A stretch of 64,000 nucleotides of DNA. It comes from Symbiodinium sp. CCMP2592 (Eukaryota > Sar > Dinophyceae > Suessiales > Symbiodiniaceae). The stretch's first letter is position 1. The number at the start of each line of letters is the position of its first letter. Made by a program: the position numbers and the translations under genes. The notes under the pieces were generated by a model. It was not told the DNA's origin. It searched no databases and worked only from the letters and a program-made list of their open reading frames with translations. Shown in pieces: positions 52,930-62,230 of this stretch. The stretch lies in the NCBI GenBank assembly GCA_905221615.1, contig CAJNDT010003535.1:1-64000 (forward strand), in the 5' to 3' direction.

Positions 52930-53190
52930 TTTGGGGGTTCGGTGTTCCTTTAAGGGTCCCTTTGGGGATTGCGTCTTTTTTAAGGCATCTTTTCAGGATT
53001 CCTTTACAGGTTCCTTTACATGATCCGTTAAGGGTTCCTGTCCGGGCTCCTTTCAGGGTTCCGGCAAGGGTTGCATTACGGGTTCCGGCAAGGGTTGCAT
53101 TAAGGGTTCCTGTAACACATCCTTCAAGGGTTCATGTCAGGATTGAGCTAAGGGCTCTTGCAGGGGTTCTTTTAAGGGATCCTTGAAGGA
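52930..53190. repeat. Degenerate GGTTCCTTTAAGG tandem repeat
   Basis: About 17 units of 15 bp vary around GGTTCCTTTAAGG and GGTTCCGGCAAGG. The 15-bp period keeps one frame open. The motif resembles the cassette's GGTTCCTTTAAAGG. Confidence 0.7.
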
Positions 53191-53221
53191 ATCCATCTTG
53201 CAAAGGCCAACAAAAAGAACC

Positions 53222-53265
53222 CTTATCACTACCCATGAATCTCCGAGTAGATCCCTTTAAAGGAA
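53222..53265. mobile_element. MITE family B end followed by cassette motif
   Basis: CACTACCCATGAATCTCCGA then GTAGATCCCTTTAAAGGAAC. The rest of the B element is missing. Confidence 0.55.
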
Positions 53266-53358
53266 CCCCCAGAGAGCTGGCGGCCCGCGCTGGCAGAGGC
53301 GGCGGCGTCCCAAAGAAAGGCCGCGGCGACGGTGGCGGCTCCTACATGAGCTGCTGTA

Positions 53359-53475
53359 TTTGGAGGCCCAGGGGACTTAGTAAGTAGGTTATAAGTAGGG
53401 GTACAGTTGGGGCAACTCTATTTAGGGTACTTATAACCCGACTTATAACCTACTTGCTAAGTCCCCTGGGCCTCT
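53359..53475. mobile_element. MITE family A2, full copy
   Basis: ATTTGGAGGCCCAGGGGACT to TGCTAAGTCCCCTGGGCCTC, then a short (CT)n. It sits at the left edge of the TGA-rich open frame, and an A2 end fragment sits at its right edge (54487). Confidence 0.8.
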
Positions 53476-53484
53476 CTCTCTCTC

Positions 53485-53650
53485 TCTGTCGCGCAGAGCG
53501 TGTCCACAGGTGAGACCGCTCGTCAGCAGCCCTGTCAATGGGACTAACGCGCGGGGAAAACATACAATCGGCGGAAGCATACAGGTTGGGGAACAAGTTC
53601 AAGGAAATTACATACGCAGTGGACATGTCTATACAGGGCTCTTCGCTACC
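53485..53650 (-). CDS. Second exon-like frame in the 53.5-54.5 kb island
   Basis: The minus strand is open for about 50 codons, including DMSTAYVISLNLFPNLYASA and SPIDRAADERSHLWTRSAR. It is in a different frame from the main island frame upstream, so it may be a separate small frame or a frameshifted continuation. No family recognised. Confidence 0.2.
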
Positions 53651-53732
53651 CTTTTCGGGTGAGACGATGGCAGGACTAGGGTAAATTTTCCGGCCACCCT
53701 GGGGAAAAGCTTACTCTGAAGGGACTCTTCTA

Positions 53733-54487
53733 TAGTCGCTGATAAAGCTCACCCGACGCACAAGGGGAATTCGCGACCACTCGCCGATAAAAAATGGATC
53801 ACCCGGTAAGTCAGTTGACGTTGGCATAGAGCATGGGAAGGCCGTGGTCCCCCGGTTCGCCTCATGTCGGCTCCCCTAGACAGCATTGCGGAATACTTCT
53901 AACGAGGCGCTTGCTAAGCTGGGGTCAATGTCATCCCGTGGGAAATTGTTGTACAAGCTTTCTCAGATCATATGCATGGTAATCCAGAAATGCGTCCCGT
54001 CATAAAGTGTAGACATGCACCTGCAGACCTGACAGTCTGATGGGGTGTTCCAGAGGTTTCCGGTTGCGTCATTGGGAGCCACCGGTCTCCCATGGTTGGC
54101 AAAACACGTAGGCAAAAGCGGCAGGGTCAAGTGGAACAAACGTAGGGAGGCTCGCCACTCCCACATCGGTCTGGAAATAGAGTGCGGGATGACATTCAGA
54201 CCCACATAAAACCTCCAGAATAATTTGTTGGAAAGCATCATACCAGTCGAAGGTGATGGTCAGGTAGGAGAAGACTAAGGAGAGCCCATCCTCCACTAAT
54301 AGTCTGATCATCGTAGCGGTGGAAGTGAATACCGACCTGCAGTGGACGGTCAGGCGCATGTGCTTGTATTGGCAATCGGCAACGAGTCATAATGGCAATC
54401 CTTGCGGGACATAGTGGCAATCTTGCGGTTCGAGTGAAGTTGGTACCATGGCGGCACGGATAAGGAAAGGGACGATCCACGTGCCAG
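53733..54487 (-). pseudogene. Long frame interrupted only by TGA; possible organelle-derived or decayed gene
   Basis: One minus frame has no TAA or TAG for about 250 codons. It is interrupted only by TGA, eight times (54387, 54069, 54000, 53931, 53925, 53862, 53811, 53799; lowest coordinate of each triplet). The first in-frame TAG is at 53730. TGG also occurs in the frame. Legible stretches include MIRLLVEDGLSLVFSYLTIT, ECHPALYFQTDVGVASLPTF and DAFLDYHAYDLRKLVQQFPT. UGA is read as Trp in many mitochondria and in chromerid plastids, so transferred organelle DNA is a possibility. A nuclear pseudogene is the alternative. I cannot name the protein. Confidence 0.4.
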
Positions 54488-54511
54488 AACCTCCCCTGGG
54501 CCTCTGAGTAA

Positions 54512-54645
54512 GCCTACTTGTCGGGTATCATGGGGAACCTTTAGGTATCATGGGGAACTAAAGGTTAACCTTGGTGGTGATATAGGGACTATACTACCCA
54601 AAAAAAGGTTGAAGGTTACCTCCTCTACTACTAGATAAAAGTTAC
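54512..54645. repeat. Dispersed repeat K, copy 2
   Basis: TACTTGTCGGGTATCATGGG with a small internal duplication (GGTATCATGGGGAAC twice), TATAGGGACTATACTACCC and CTCTACTACTAG. It matches 33022-33131. Confidence 0.65.
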
Positions 54646-54703
54646 TACATCTAGGGCGAGGGCTCCCTCAATGGATCTATAAGGGATCTATAGGCTTCAG
54701 GGT

Positions 54704-54814
54704 GCCTGAAGACTCCAATATCCCTGAATTAAGGAGTATGCCTTAAATTCTAGAAGGATCCCTCATAGGATCTAAGGTCTATTCCTGAATTGAGAAATAT
54801 TGGAATCTCAAGGT
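54704..54814. mobile_element. MITE family C, diverged copy
   Basis: GCCTGAAGACTCCAATATCC and ATATTGGAATCTCAAGGTA, with the core AAGGATCCCTCATAGGATC. It is preceded by AATGGATCTATAAGGGATCT, a cassette-like tract. Confidence 0.7.
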
Positions 54815-55033
54815 AAGGGTGACTATAAGTGCGACTACAAAGGTACTGGAAGGCTAGAAGGGAACTGTGACGGTTTAGGGTTTAGAGTTTGGGTTCAAGT
54901 GCTTCGGGTTTAGGTTGCAGGGTGTAGGGTTTAGGGTTGAGTGCTTTTGATTATTTCTTGGTTTGTCGGGGCTTTGGGTTTAGAGCGTGAGGTACAGGTT
55001 TCCATGATTTTGGCCAGGGTCGACTGGCCCACC

Positions 55034-55154
55034 TATACAAAGGCCTAAATGATGAGTAATAAGAATTCCCTTCGAGTCCGTACGCATTCATTATGCTACG
55101 TAGTTACAATGCTACTATATACTATACCCTAGTCTAGTCATTAAGGCCCCTATA
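55034..55154. mobile_element. Diverged MITE family D
   Basis: ATACAAAGGCCTAAATGATG and GTCATTAAGGCCCCTATACT are inverted ends. The interior is AT-rich and poorly conserved. Confidence 0.5.
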
Positions 55155-55429
55155 CTCGAGTTTAGGGCTGCGGCTCAACACATAGGGTGGAGCCACAAAC
55201 GAAGTGCAACGTTGAAGCTGCAAGCTACTTATGAAAGACTTCATGTTTACTGTCGCGGCTTGGAAGGCTGTTCGATTCGGATTTGCACGGACGGCCAACC
55301 TGTCAACAGGCAGCATGCTACAACCTCAACAGACTAGGTTCCGTAGGTTTTGTAGGAGGTTCCATGACCAGCCCTGAACAAGCACAAGGCTGGGTCTTGA
55401 AGTACGGCCCCTCAACTCCCAAACCCCAA

Positions 55430-55730
55430 ACTCTAAACCCCTAGACCACCCAAATCCCTAAACAACCCCTCAACCAACCTCTAGACCTTAAACTCTAAAC
55501 CCTCAACCCTAATCCCTAAAACCCCAGACCCTAAACCCTAAACCCTCAACCCTAATCCCTAAACCCCTAGACCCTAAACCCTCAACCCTCAACCCTAATC
55601 TCTAACCACTAGACCCTAAACCCTAAACCCTCAACCCTAAACCCCAAACCCCTAGACCCTAAACCCTAAACCCTCAACCCTAATCCCTCAACCCCTAGAC
55701 CCTAAACCCTAAACCCTCACTCTTAATCCC
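55430..55730 (-). repeat. Long CCCTAAA tract with CCCTCAACCCTAATCC units
   Basis: A higher-order unit of roughly 45-50 bp (CCCCTAGACCCTAAACCCTA and CCCTCAACCCTAATCCCTA) recurs four to five times. Confidence 0.85.
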
Positions 55731-55794
55731 TAAACAGGGGTTTTGACACCCCTGTAAAGCCCGACTCCGGCCGCTCCATCACTATGTGCGGATC

Positions 55795-55905
55795 AACAGG
55801 GTTTAGGGTTTAGGGTCGGGGTTTAAGGTTGGGGTTTAGGGTTGGGGTTGAGGGCTTAGGGTTTAGGGTTGGGGTTTAGGGTTTAGGATTTAGGATTTAG
55901 GGTAA
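55795..55905 (+). repeat. TTTAGGG / TTGGGG array
   Basis: About 15 units including GGTTGGGGTTTAGGG. Its orientation is opposite to the 55430 tract. Confidence 0.85.
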
Positions 55906-56141
55906 CGCTGGCATGCGGCTTCCTTGTTTGGTTGAATGTACGGGGCTTACATGATGATTTTTAATATTTGGAATGACTCTTTCGGGCACGCAGCCTAACC
56001 AAAAATCTGCCTCGCTAAGACCCTTAACGCAAAACGCCCATCGGAAGTGGTTAATGATAAGACTGGCGCGTTGCAGCACATGGCACTATACAGCTGTGCT
56101 CAGAAACTCGGTGTCTGACGCTGAAGCAGTTCGAGGCTAGT

Positions 56142-56437
56142 GCAGGAACCTGGTTAAGAATTGGGTTCCTTTAAAGGGGTCTATAAGGGTTACTATAAGG
56201 GATCTATAAGGGTACTATTATAATGTCGGAACCTGGTTAAGAACTGGGCCTTTATTAGGGTTCCTTATATGGATGGTTGTCAAAATTATGGTCCCTTTTT
56301 GGGTACCCTATATATTAGGTGCCGTATTATATTAGGGACCCAAAAAGGGACCCTAATGTTGACAACCACCCATATGAATCCTACTATTTTGGTGTTATAG
56401 GCCCGGGGTTTCTTAGTCGGTTCCTACATTATACTAT
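56142..56437. mobile_element. MITE family G with cassette and nested family H
   Basis: A G end (GCAGGAACCTGGTTAAGAAT) is followed by the cassette (GGGTTCCTTTAAAGGGGTCT, AAGGGATCTATAAGGG). A second G start (AATGTCGGAACCTGGTTAAG) follows. An H element (56271-56373) interrupts it after CCTTATAT, and the G right half resumes at GAATCCTACTATTTTGGTGT, ending GTCGGTTCCTACATTAT. Confidence 0.8.
56271..56373. mobile_element. MITE family H nested in G
   Basis: ATGGTTGTCAAAATTATGGT to CTAATGTTGACAACCACCCA. About 103 bp, inside the G element. Confidence 0.85.
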
Positions 56438-56614
56438 TTCGGGGGTTCCTTATGTCTGGTGTAATATATCCCCCAAAGCCCTTATTATAGTACCCTTATA
56501 GAGCCCTTAGGGTTTAGGGTTTTTCATGTCGAGGCTTTAGGGCTGAACTATGAATTCTACCTTAACCCCAAGCAACCTACCCTTTTAAAGACTTATATGA
56601 ACTTAAACCCTGTA

Positions 56615-56805
56615 CTGTAGGAACCTGACTAAGAAACCCCGAGGGGCTATAACACCAAAATAGTAGGATTCATATGGGTGGTTGTCAAAATCAGGGTCCC
56701 GTTTTGGGTCCCTAATATAGTACGGCACCTAATATTTAGGGTACCCCAACAAGGGATCATATTGTTGACAACCACCCATACAAAGAAATCATATCAGGGA
56801 ACCTT
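56615..56805. mobile_element. Inverted second copy of the G right half with nested H
   Basis: ACTGTAGGAACCTGACTAAG through CACCAAAATAGTAGGATTCA is the reverse complement of the G right half at 56374-56437. An H element (56676-56780) begins at the same junction. The remaining G half beyond H is not clearly recognisable. Confidence 0.75.
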
Positions 56806-56829
56806 CCTTTTCCAGGTAAACCCTCAACC

Positions 56830-56895
56830 CTCTAAACCTAAACCCTAAACCCTAAACCCCAAAACCCCTAAACCCTAAACCCTAAACCCTAAACC
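56830..56895 (-). repeat. CCCTAAA array
   Basis: Nine units with CCCCAAAA interruptions. Confidence 0.85.
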
Positions 56896-57271
56896 CCTCT
56901 CGGAAGCCCCGCTGCTTCAGGACTTCGGCTTACAGTTACGGTCTGGGGTTTAGGGTTTAGGGCGGTTCGGTTTCAGTTTGAGGGAACCCCTGAATCTTAA
57001 CCTTGAACCAAATCGGATCGGACCTCTCTTCCTTCCTCACACACTGCGGTGGTAGAAGAAACACTGGTGAAACCAGCGGCACGTGAGAAGCTCTCAGATG
57101 TTCTGTGGAGCTCTCTGCCCTGCAGCTTGACTTGCGTGCTTTAAGGTTTCTGAGCTAGGGTCCTGTTTCTGCCTGAAGCCATGAGGATTTCTACCCCTAA
57201 ACTTCCATCGCCTGGACCCAAAGCGCAAAAGCCAGACCAGGCCCCCCGAACCTTTGAACTCAAGGCCTCCC

Positions 57272-57387
57272 TATAGTAAACCCCAAAAGTTGGAAACCTG
57301 ATTAAGGACAAAAAGTGCTGGGATTACCTTTGCATTACTCTTAAGGATAGAGGCTATTGGGTTTCCAACTTTTGGGCTTCTACCATA
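57272..57387. mobile_element. MITE family J, full copy
   Basis: TATAGTAAACCCCAAAAGTT and ACTTTTGGGCTTCTACCATA are inverted. TGATTAAGGACAAAAAGTGC matches the copy at 24418. Confidence 0.8.
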
Positions 57388-57480
57388 AACCCTTAAACCC
57401 CAAGGCCACAAGCTCAAGAGATTCCGAAACAAGAGACCCACCAACATCGGGCCGCATTCGGAAGCCTGAAGCTCCCTAAA

Positions 57481-57660
57481 CCCAAAGACTCCAATATCGG
57501 TTGACTAAAGTAGATACCTTAAATCATGGTAGAGATACTACCTAACTTAAGGTATATTCCGTCATTAAGGGATGTTGGAGTCTCTGGGAGCCCGAAAACT
57601 TAAACCCTATAGATCCCTTACAGATCCCTCAAAGGAAGCCTAGCCCTTGGTATTCCTTAA
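57481..57660. mobile_element. MITE family C with cassette and duplicated end
   Basis: A C element (57481-57588; CCCAAAGACTCCAATATCGG to GATGTTGGAGTCTCTGGGA) is followed by AACCCTATAGATCCCTTACA and GATCCCTCAAAGGAAG. GGTATTCCTTAACTTGGGGA then CATTG is a diverged second C arm. Confidence 0.6.
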
Positions 57661-58062
57661 CTTGGGGACATTGCCGAAGATCCAAAACTCCCCGGCCGCC
57701 AAGAGCCCCGTTGGCTTGGGTCACCGAGGGTTCAGGGTTTAGGGTTTGAAGAGGAGAAGACTTGCGACCCAAGTTTCCGGCTTCGTGGTTTCGAGGTCTT
57801 TTTAGGGCTTAGGGCTTTAGGAGCTGAGAGGGGTTTAGGGGTGTATGGCTTATATGGGTTTTTTAGCACTGAGGGTTTGGGTGGCCTAGGGCTTTAAGAT
57901 TTTAGGGTTTCGGGTCTAGGGTATACCGGTATACCCCATTAAGCTTGGAGTTTAGGGTCTAGGGTGGTTAAGGCATAGGGCAGAAGGTCTATAGGCGTGG
58001 CGGACGTTGGGTTCCGTGCTTCTTTGAGGCTTTCGTGCTTTGTTTATCGAGGCTTCGGGATA

Positions 58063-58165
58063 TGGGAAGTTTCCGAAACTGGGGGACCCTGATATAGTAC
58101 CCTAAATAGTAGGATCCTATTATAAAGATCCAAAACAAGGAACGCCTAATTTTCGGAAGCTCCCC
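58063..58165. mobile_element. MITE family E, full copy
   Basis: TGGGAAGTTTCCGAAACTGG and TAATTTTCGGAAGCTCCCC are inverted, with TAGGATCCTATTATAAAG inside. Confidence 0.8.
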
Positions 58166-58389
58166 TAAACTCAGACACCTCGAAGCATGAGGACGCTGGG
58201 TTAAAATAAGTTGCTCTGTGAAGTGCCGACCTGAAGACTAGTTCAAACCCGGTCCACGACAACCCGCATCTGCACATCGCTTTCGGTCAAGGTGCCCAAG
58301 CCCCAAGACCCTGGCCTCACCTGAAGAGCGACTCCTGTCCCCCGGTAGCTGCAAGAAGGACAACCACTCAAAAGCAACCCTGAGTGCCA

Positions 58390-58480
58390 AACCCTAAACC
58401 CTAACCGTTTAACCCCCCCCAACCCTAAACCCCTAAACCCTAAACCCCTGAACTCCAAAACCCTAAACCCTAAACCCTAC
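58390..58480 (-). repeat. CCCTAAA tract
   Basis: About ten units with CCCC-rich variants. Confidence 0.85.
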
Positions 58481-58492
58481 ACCCCAAAAAAT

Positions 58493-58606
58493 ATGATGCG
58501 ATGCCTTCTCCTGCGCTCTTCATGGCTGCGCGCCCTCCGTCAGCAAGACCTGCCATGGAGAGCGCTTAGGGCTGCGACCACGGCAAGTCCAACTGAAAAT
58601 TGAGCC
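58493..58606 (+). CDS. Possible first exon upstream of the 58.7-kb model
   Basis: Tandem ATG codons open a frame of about 36 codons beginning MMRCLLLRSSWLRALRQQDL. It is rich in Arg, Leu and Ala without acidic residues for its first 18 positions, like a mitochondrial presequence. ACGGCAAGTCC could be a GC-type donor. The link to the exon downstream is not in a proven phase. Confidence 0.2.
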
Positions 58607-58614
58607 GACGAGTG

Positions 58615-58685
58615 GAGTTTAGGGATTAGGGTTTAGGGCTTAGAGTTTAGGGTTTAGGGTTTACGGTTTAGGGGTTAGGGTTGGA
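58615..58685 (+). repeat. TTTAGGG tract
   Basis: Nine degenerate units, possibly intronic if the flanking exon candidates belong together. Confidence 0.8.
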
Positions 58686-58689
58686 GAGA

Positions 58690-59292
58690 GGTGGACATTC
58701 CCCCTCTCCTTCGTGCTATACACTACGATATCGTCCAACCCGAGGCCACTTGCTGTTTCTTGTTTGCGCTTCGCCGAGAAGGCTGCGGATGAAATCCATT
58801 ATACACGGGTCGCTGCACGGATCTATCAACAAAACAGCAGGAATAACAGTGCGGGGGACAGTGTAGTGTCCGTCCTCACAGAGTTGTTACATAAGGGCTT
58901 CGGGCTTGGAGTGTACCGAGGTCCAGTGGCTGCCAGCCTTTGTGGAATTTCGGGGTTATGTTTATGGTCTGTATAGTGTCTTGGGTTTAGGGTTTACGGT
59001 TTGGGGCTATTTAAATTCGTCTTCTCAGGTCATACAACACAGTGCTTCCCCTAAGCACGCTGTCGTTTGCGGCTTGACGGGCTCAGGTAAGGCATAGAAT
59101 TGTAGGGGCCTTAATAATTACCTGTACGGGGGTCCTTATTTTAATTATAGTATAATATACTCCCACGCCCAACTCTATTTTTGAAGGATTATTAAGGCCC
59201 CCGTATTACTGTGTTTCCGTCTTGCTTCGCAGCTACATGCCATAAGGCCGTTGAGGCCTTCCGCATGTCGCAGCGCGGCGCTAGCCCACATG
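58690..59292 (+). CDS. Three-exon gene model (partial), unknown product
   Basis: Exon A (about 58690-58970) reads ISSNPRPLAVSCLRFAEKAA and onward. TCT|GTATAG gives a phase-0 donor, with a 58-bp intron holding TTTAGGG repeats and ending TTCGTCTTCTCAG. Exon B (59029-59086) reads VIQHSASPKHAVVCGLTGS with donor CAG|GTAAGG in phase 1. Exon C starts at 59233 after TCCGTCTTGCTTCGCAG and reads ATCHKAVEAFRMSQRGASPH. All joins keep frame. The second intron (146 bp) is mostly a family D MITE. Exon C runs into a B MITE at 59293, where the model is lost. No domain recognised. Confidence 0.4.
59101..59206. mobile_element. MITE family D, copy inside a predicted intron
   Basis: TGTAGGGGCCTTAATAATTA and ATTATTAAGGCCCCCGTATT are inverted. 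It fills about 106 of the 146 bp between the donor at 59087 and the acceptor at 59232. Confidence 0.8.
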
Positions 59293-59397
59293 AACTTGGA
59301 GGTTCATGGGTAGTTATAAGTAGGGTAAGTATACTTATAACCCACATTATTAAAGGACTTATAGCCCCACTTATAATTACCCATGAACCTCCAATGT
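59293..59397. mobile_element. MITE family B, full copy
   Basis: AACTTGGAGGTTCATGGGTA to ATTACCCATGAACCTCCAAT. It directly follows exon C of the gene model. Confidence 0.8.
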
Positions 59398-59723
59398 ACC
59401 TTGTTTGGCCTGCAAAGTCTCTCGGCTTAAGACTCAAGGAATTCAGGGTGAGACTAATTATAGATCTACGTTGGCCACCATTTAGGCGGCTACGGCTTAG
59501 GCTTCAAGGAACGGTCGTCAAGTCAACCGAGCCCAAACGGTCGAAGGCCACAAACCAAAGAAGAAAAGAAAGCTTGCGTACTTAAGACGGGCCAAAAGAG
59601 CAGAGGCTGCACGAGCAACATGTCTGATAAAACAACCGAAAACGCGGCATACACGCTTATTATCAGGGCTACTATGCTGACACGGCTACTATGTTGAGAT
59701 GCCTTGCCTGAGCGCACACGTCC

Positions 59724-60044
59724 TTGCCACGCTCCTGCATGACAAGGTGGCGAGTAAGCACGATGGCAGTAGCCATACTAGTGGTTGGCTTCGTCGTCGT
59801 GCTCTTCACAACTATACTCATGGGCAGTGTACACAGAGGTAGCAACAACAATCAGAAGAACTACGACAGTAATCGTATCAAGACTCATGAAAGGGTACAG
59901 CTGCCGCGGCAGCAGCAGCAACGACAATGACAATGACAATGTTGATCATCATCATTACCGTTTTCATAAACAAAGAAGGGCAGTACAGAAGTAAATGGGC
60001 CGGTAGCAACTACAATATAAAACAATCACGTAGTAATAGTAGCC
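59724..60044. other. Triplet-rich DNA, no supported gene
   Basis: Increasing AAC/CAG/TGA triplet content leads into the microsatellite at 60045. Confidence 0.4.
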
Positions 60045-60184
60045 CTCGTCGTCGCAGCAGTAGCAGCAGCAGCAGGACAAGCAGGAACAGTATCAGCCGT
60101 CGTCGTCGTCGTAGTAGTAGTAGTAGTAGCAGCAGCAGTAGTAGTAGTAGTAGTGGTCGTCGTCGTAGTCGTGGTAGTAGTGAT

Positions 60185-60218
<34 letters not shown>

Positions 60219-60364
60219 GCAGAAGAAGAAGCGGAAGCAGAAGCAGAAGTAGAAGTAGAACTAAAAGTATGAGTTGTCGTGGTGGTGGTAGTAGTAGTAG
60301 TAGTAGCAGCAGCAGCAGCAGTAGCAGTAGCAGTATTAGTCGTCGTCGTCAGCAGCAGCAGGTA

Positions 60365-60421
<57 letters not shown>

Positions 60422-60480
60422 AAGCAGTAGAAGCAGTAGTAGCAGTAGCAGTAGTCGCAGCAGTAGCATCAGGCACCGTC
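60045..60480. repeat. AGT/AGC/CGT trinucleotide region
   Basis: Blocks of (AGC)n, (CGT)n and (AGT)n include a run of about 18 AGT units at 60364-60420. Frames encode poly-Ser, poly-Leu or poly-Thr on all frames. Confidence 0.9.
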
Positions 60481-60799
60481 ATCAAGAGTAGCAACAACAT
60501 CCCTGATAACTTTGATCGATACGGCGATGATGGTGATCAAGGGTAGTGATGACGATGATGATGACGACGGTGATGGCACATATGAGATCAGCTGTATTGA
60601 CTGCAAGACGTAATGCCAATGCTGATGATGATAGTCATGCGAACGACAGCATTGACGAGAACAATCGCAGGATTGATCAAAGCACGATGACACTAGCAAC
60701 GTTGATAGGAATGACTAGGACCCTTGTCACTTGGAAGGAACGAGTTCTATAACGACACGAGCGATGGTCTCACTACGCTGCTGCTTCAGTATCGTAGTG

Positions 60800-61015
60800 A
60801 TACTGAGAGAGTATCTCAAATCTTACTATAGCATGCTATAGTAGACTGTAGTATGCTATAGCATATTGCCGTACATTTTCCTACAAGTATATCGAAATAT
60901 GCTACAGTACACTGTGGCATATAAATAAAAGTGTGTTACAACATGTTGTCGTAGATTATAGCAGGATTTGGTATACTAGAGTATAGTATAGTACGATCTG
61001 GTATTCTACAGTATT
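60800..61015. repeat. Degenerate CTATAGTATGC palindromic repeat
   Basis: CTATAGCATGCTATAGTAGA, TGTAGTATGCTATAGCAT and GTATACTAGAGTATAGTATA recur. A weaker relative is at 62360-62450. Confidence 0.65.
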
Positions 61016-61596
61016 TCGATTCTATGGGTGACTCGATTTGACATCTTCGGTACCTGACATTCGTTCCGTTCGGGCGTCAGCTCAATGATGAGGGGTTGAG
61101 GCCTGGGAATCGTGGCGCCTTGGGGAGAGGTTGATGACTTGGATTTCCATCGTGCTCTTCTCTCTGTCTCTGTCTCCCTCTCTGTGCGAGGTCCTGAACC
61201 CGCAACCCTGAGCCCAATCCTGTTCATCAACACGAGACCCCAGAACGACAAATCCTAAACCCTCAACCGTAAGCCATAAACCCCAAACCGTCAAATAGGG
61301 GACCAGTCCTGCGCTAGCTGGAGGAGCGTCTGACCTCCTGCATTCCTCGGATCGCAACTCCGTGGTCAAAACAGTCTCTGCGTATTTTAGGACGCTCGCT
61401 GAGGCATTACATGGCAGAGCTTCACAACTTCTTTTACCATTCCGCGATTTGTACAAGGGATGCTTGAGGAGGCCCTCAACTAAGGCGGTCTAGGGTTTCG
61501 GGTTTATTGTAATCCCGAGTCCCTATAAGACTGAGGGCTGTTAGGGTGTCCAGGTCTATGCCGGGATACATCTCTTGCCCTCTCGGGGCTGAAATG

Positions 61597-61706
61597 TACC
61601 TAGACGTCCATGGGTAGTTCTAAGTGGGGTTGTAGACGGGGTAGCTATAGTTATGACCCATATTAGGGGACTTATAAACCCCACTTCTTCCACGGACCCC
61701 CAAGTT
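61597..61706. mobile_element. MITE family B, diverged copy
   Basis: TACCTAGACGTCCATGGGTA, ATATTAGGGGACTTATAAAC and CTTCCACGGACCCCCAAG keep the B layout. Confidence 0.65.
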
Positions 61707-61837
61707 TGGCCGGGAAGGTAAGCTGAGTGTTCAGGGGTGGGAGCCGTAGCGAATTTGGCTTAAAGTGCTCATGTCGTTTGATGTGACCGAATGGGAGAGC
61801 TGGTACAAGGATCCAATACAAGCGTAGGACGAAAATT

Positions 61838-61927
61838 TGGGGGCCTCAATAATCAGAATAGGGTTTCGGGGCCCATTATACCATAATTATGATAAGGAAC
61901 CCGCAAAATAGTATAAGGCCCCATATT
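61838..61927. mobile_element. MITE family D, short copy
   Basis: TGGGGGCCTCAATAATCAGA to AAAATAGTATAAGGCCCCAT. About 15 bp of the usual right arm is missing. Confidence 0.75.
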
Positions 61928-62132
61928 AAAGCGTGTTTCCCTGGAGTTTGTTTTCACGATCATCACACCTTGTGCTACCTTCATGAGATTCGTGCAACTT
62001 GTTGCCGGGATCATTCACACGACGGCTACTTCTCCTTGCTAGCATCCAACCGTTAGCAGACATTCCGTGGCGACGATCGTTATCACTACTGCTTCTACCG
62101 CTCTACTGCGAGTACCAATGTTCATGCTGCTG

Positions 62133-62230
62133 ATTATACCTACTACCACCACCACCCCACCAGCACCACCACCACCACCAACACCAACACCGCAGCAGCA
62201 CCACCGCCACCATTGAAAACGCCATTGCTG
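62133..62230. repeat. (CAC)n / ACC trinucleotide region
   Basis: ACCACCACCACCCCACCAGC-type units. Confidence 0.85.

Noticed and set aside
59029-59097. P-loop-like GLTGSGK at the end of exon B
   Set aside because: The lysine would be read from the intron (GTAAGG). With the proposed splice the sequence becomes GLTGSAT, so no ATPase motif is claimed.
60026-60469. 147-residue poly-Leu/poly-Thr and poly-Ser frames
   Set aside because: Pure trinucleotide repeat read in different registers.
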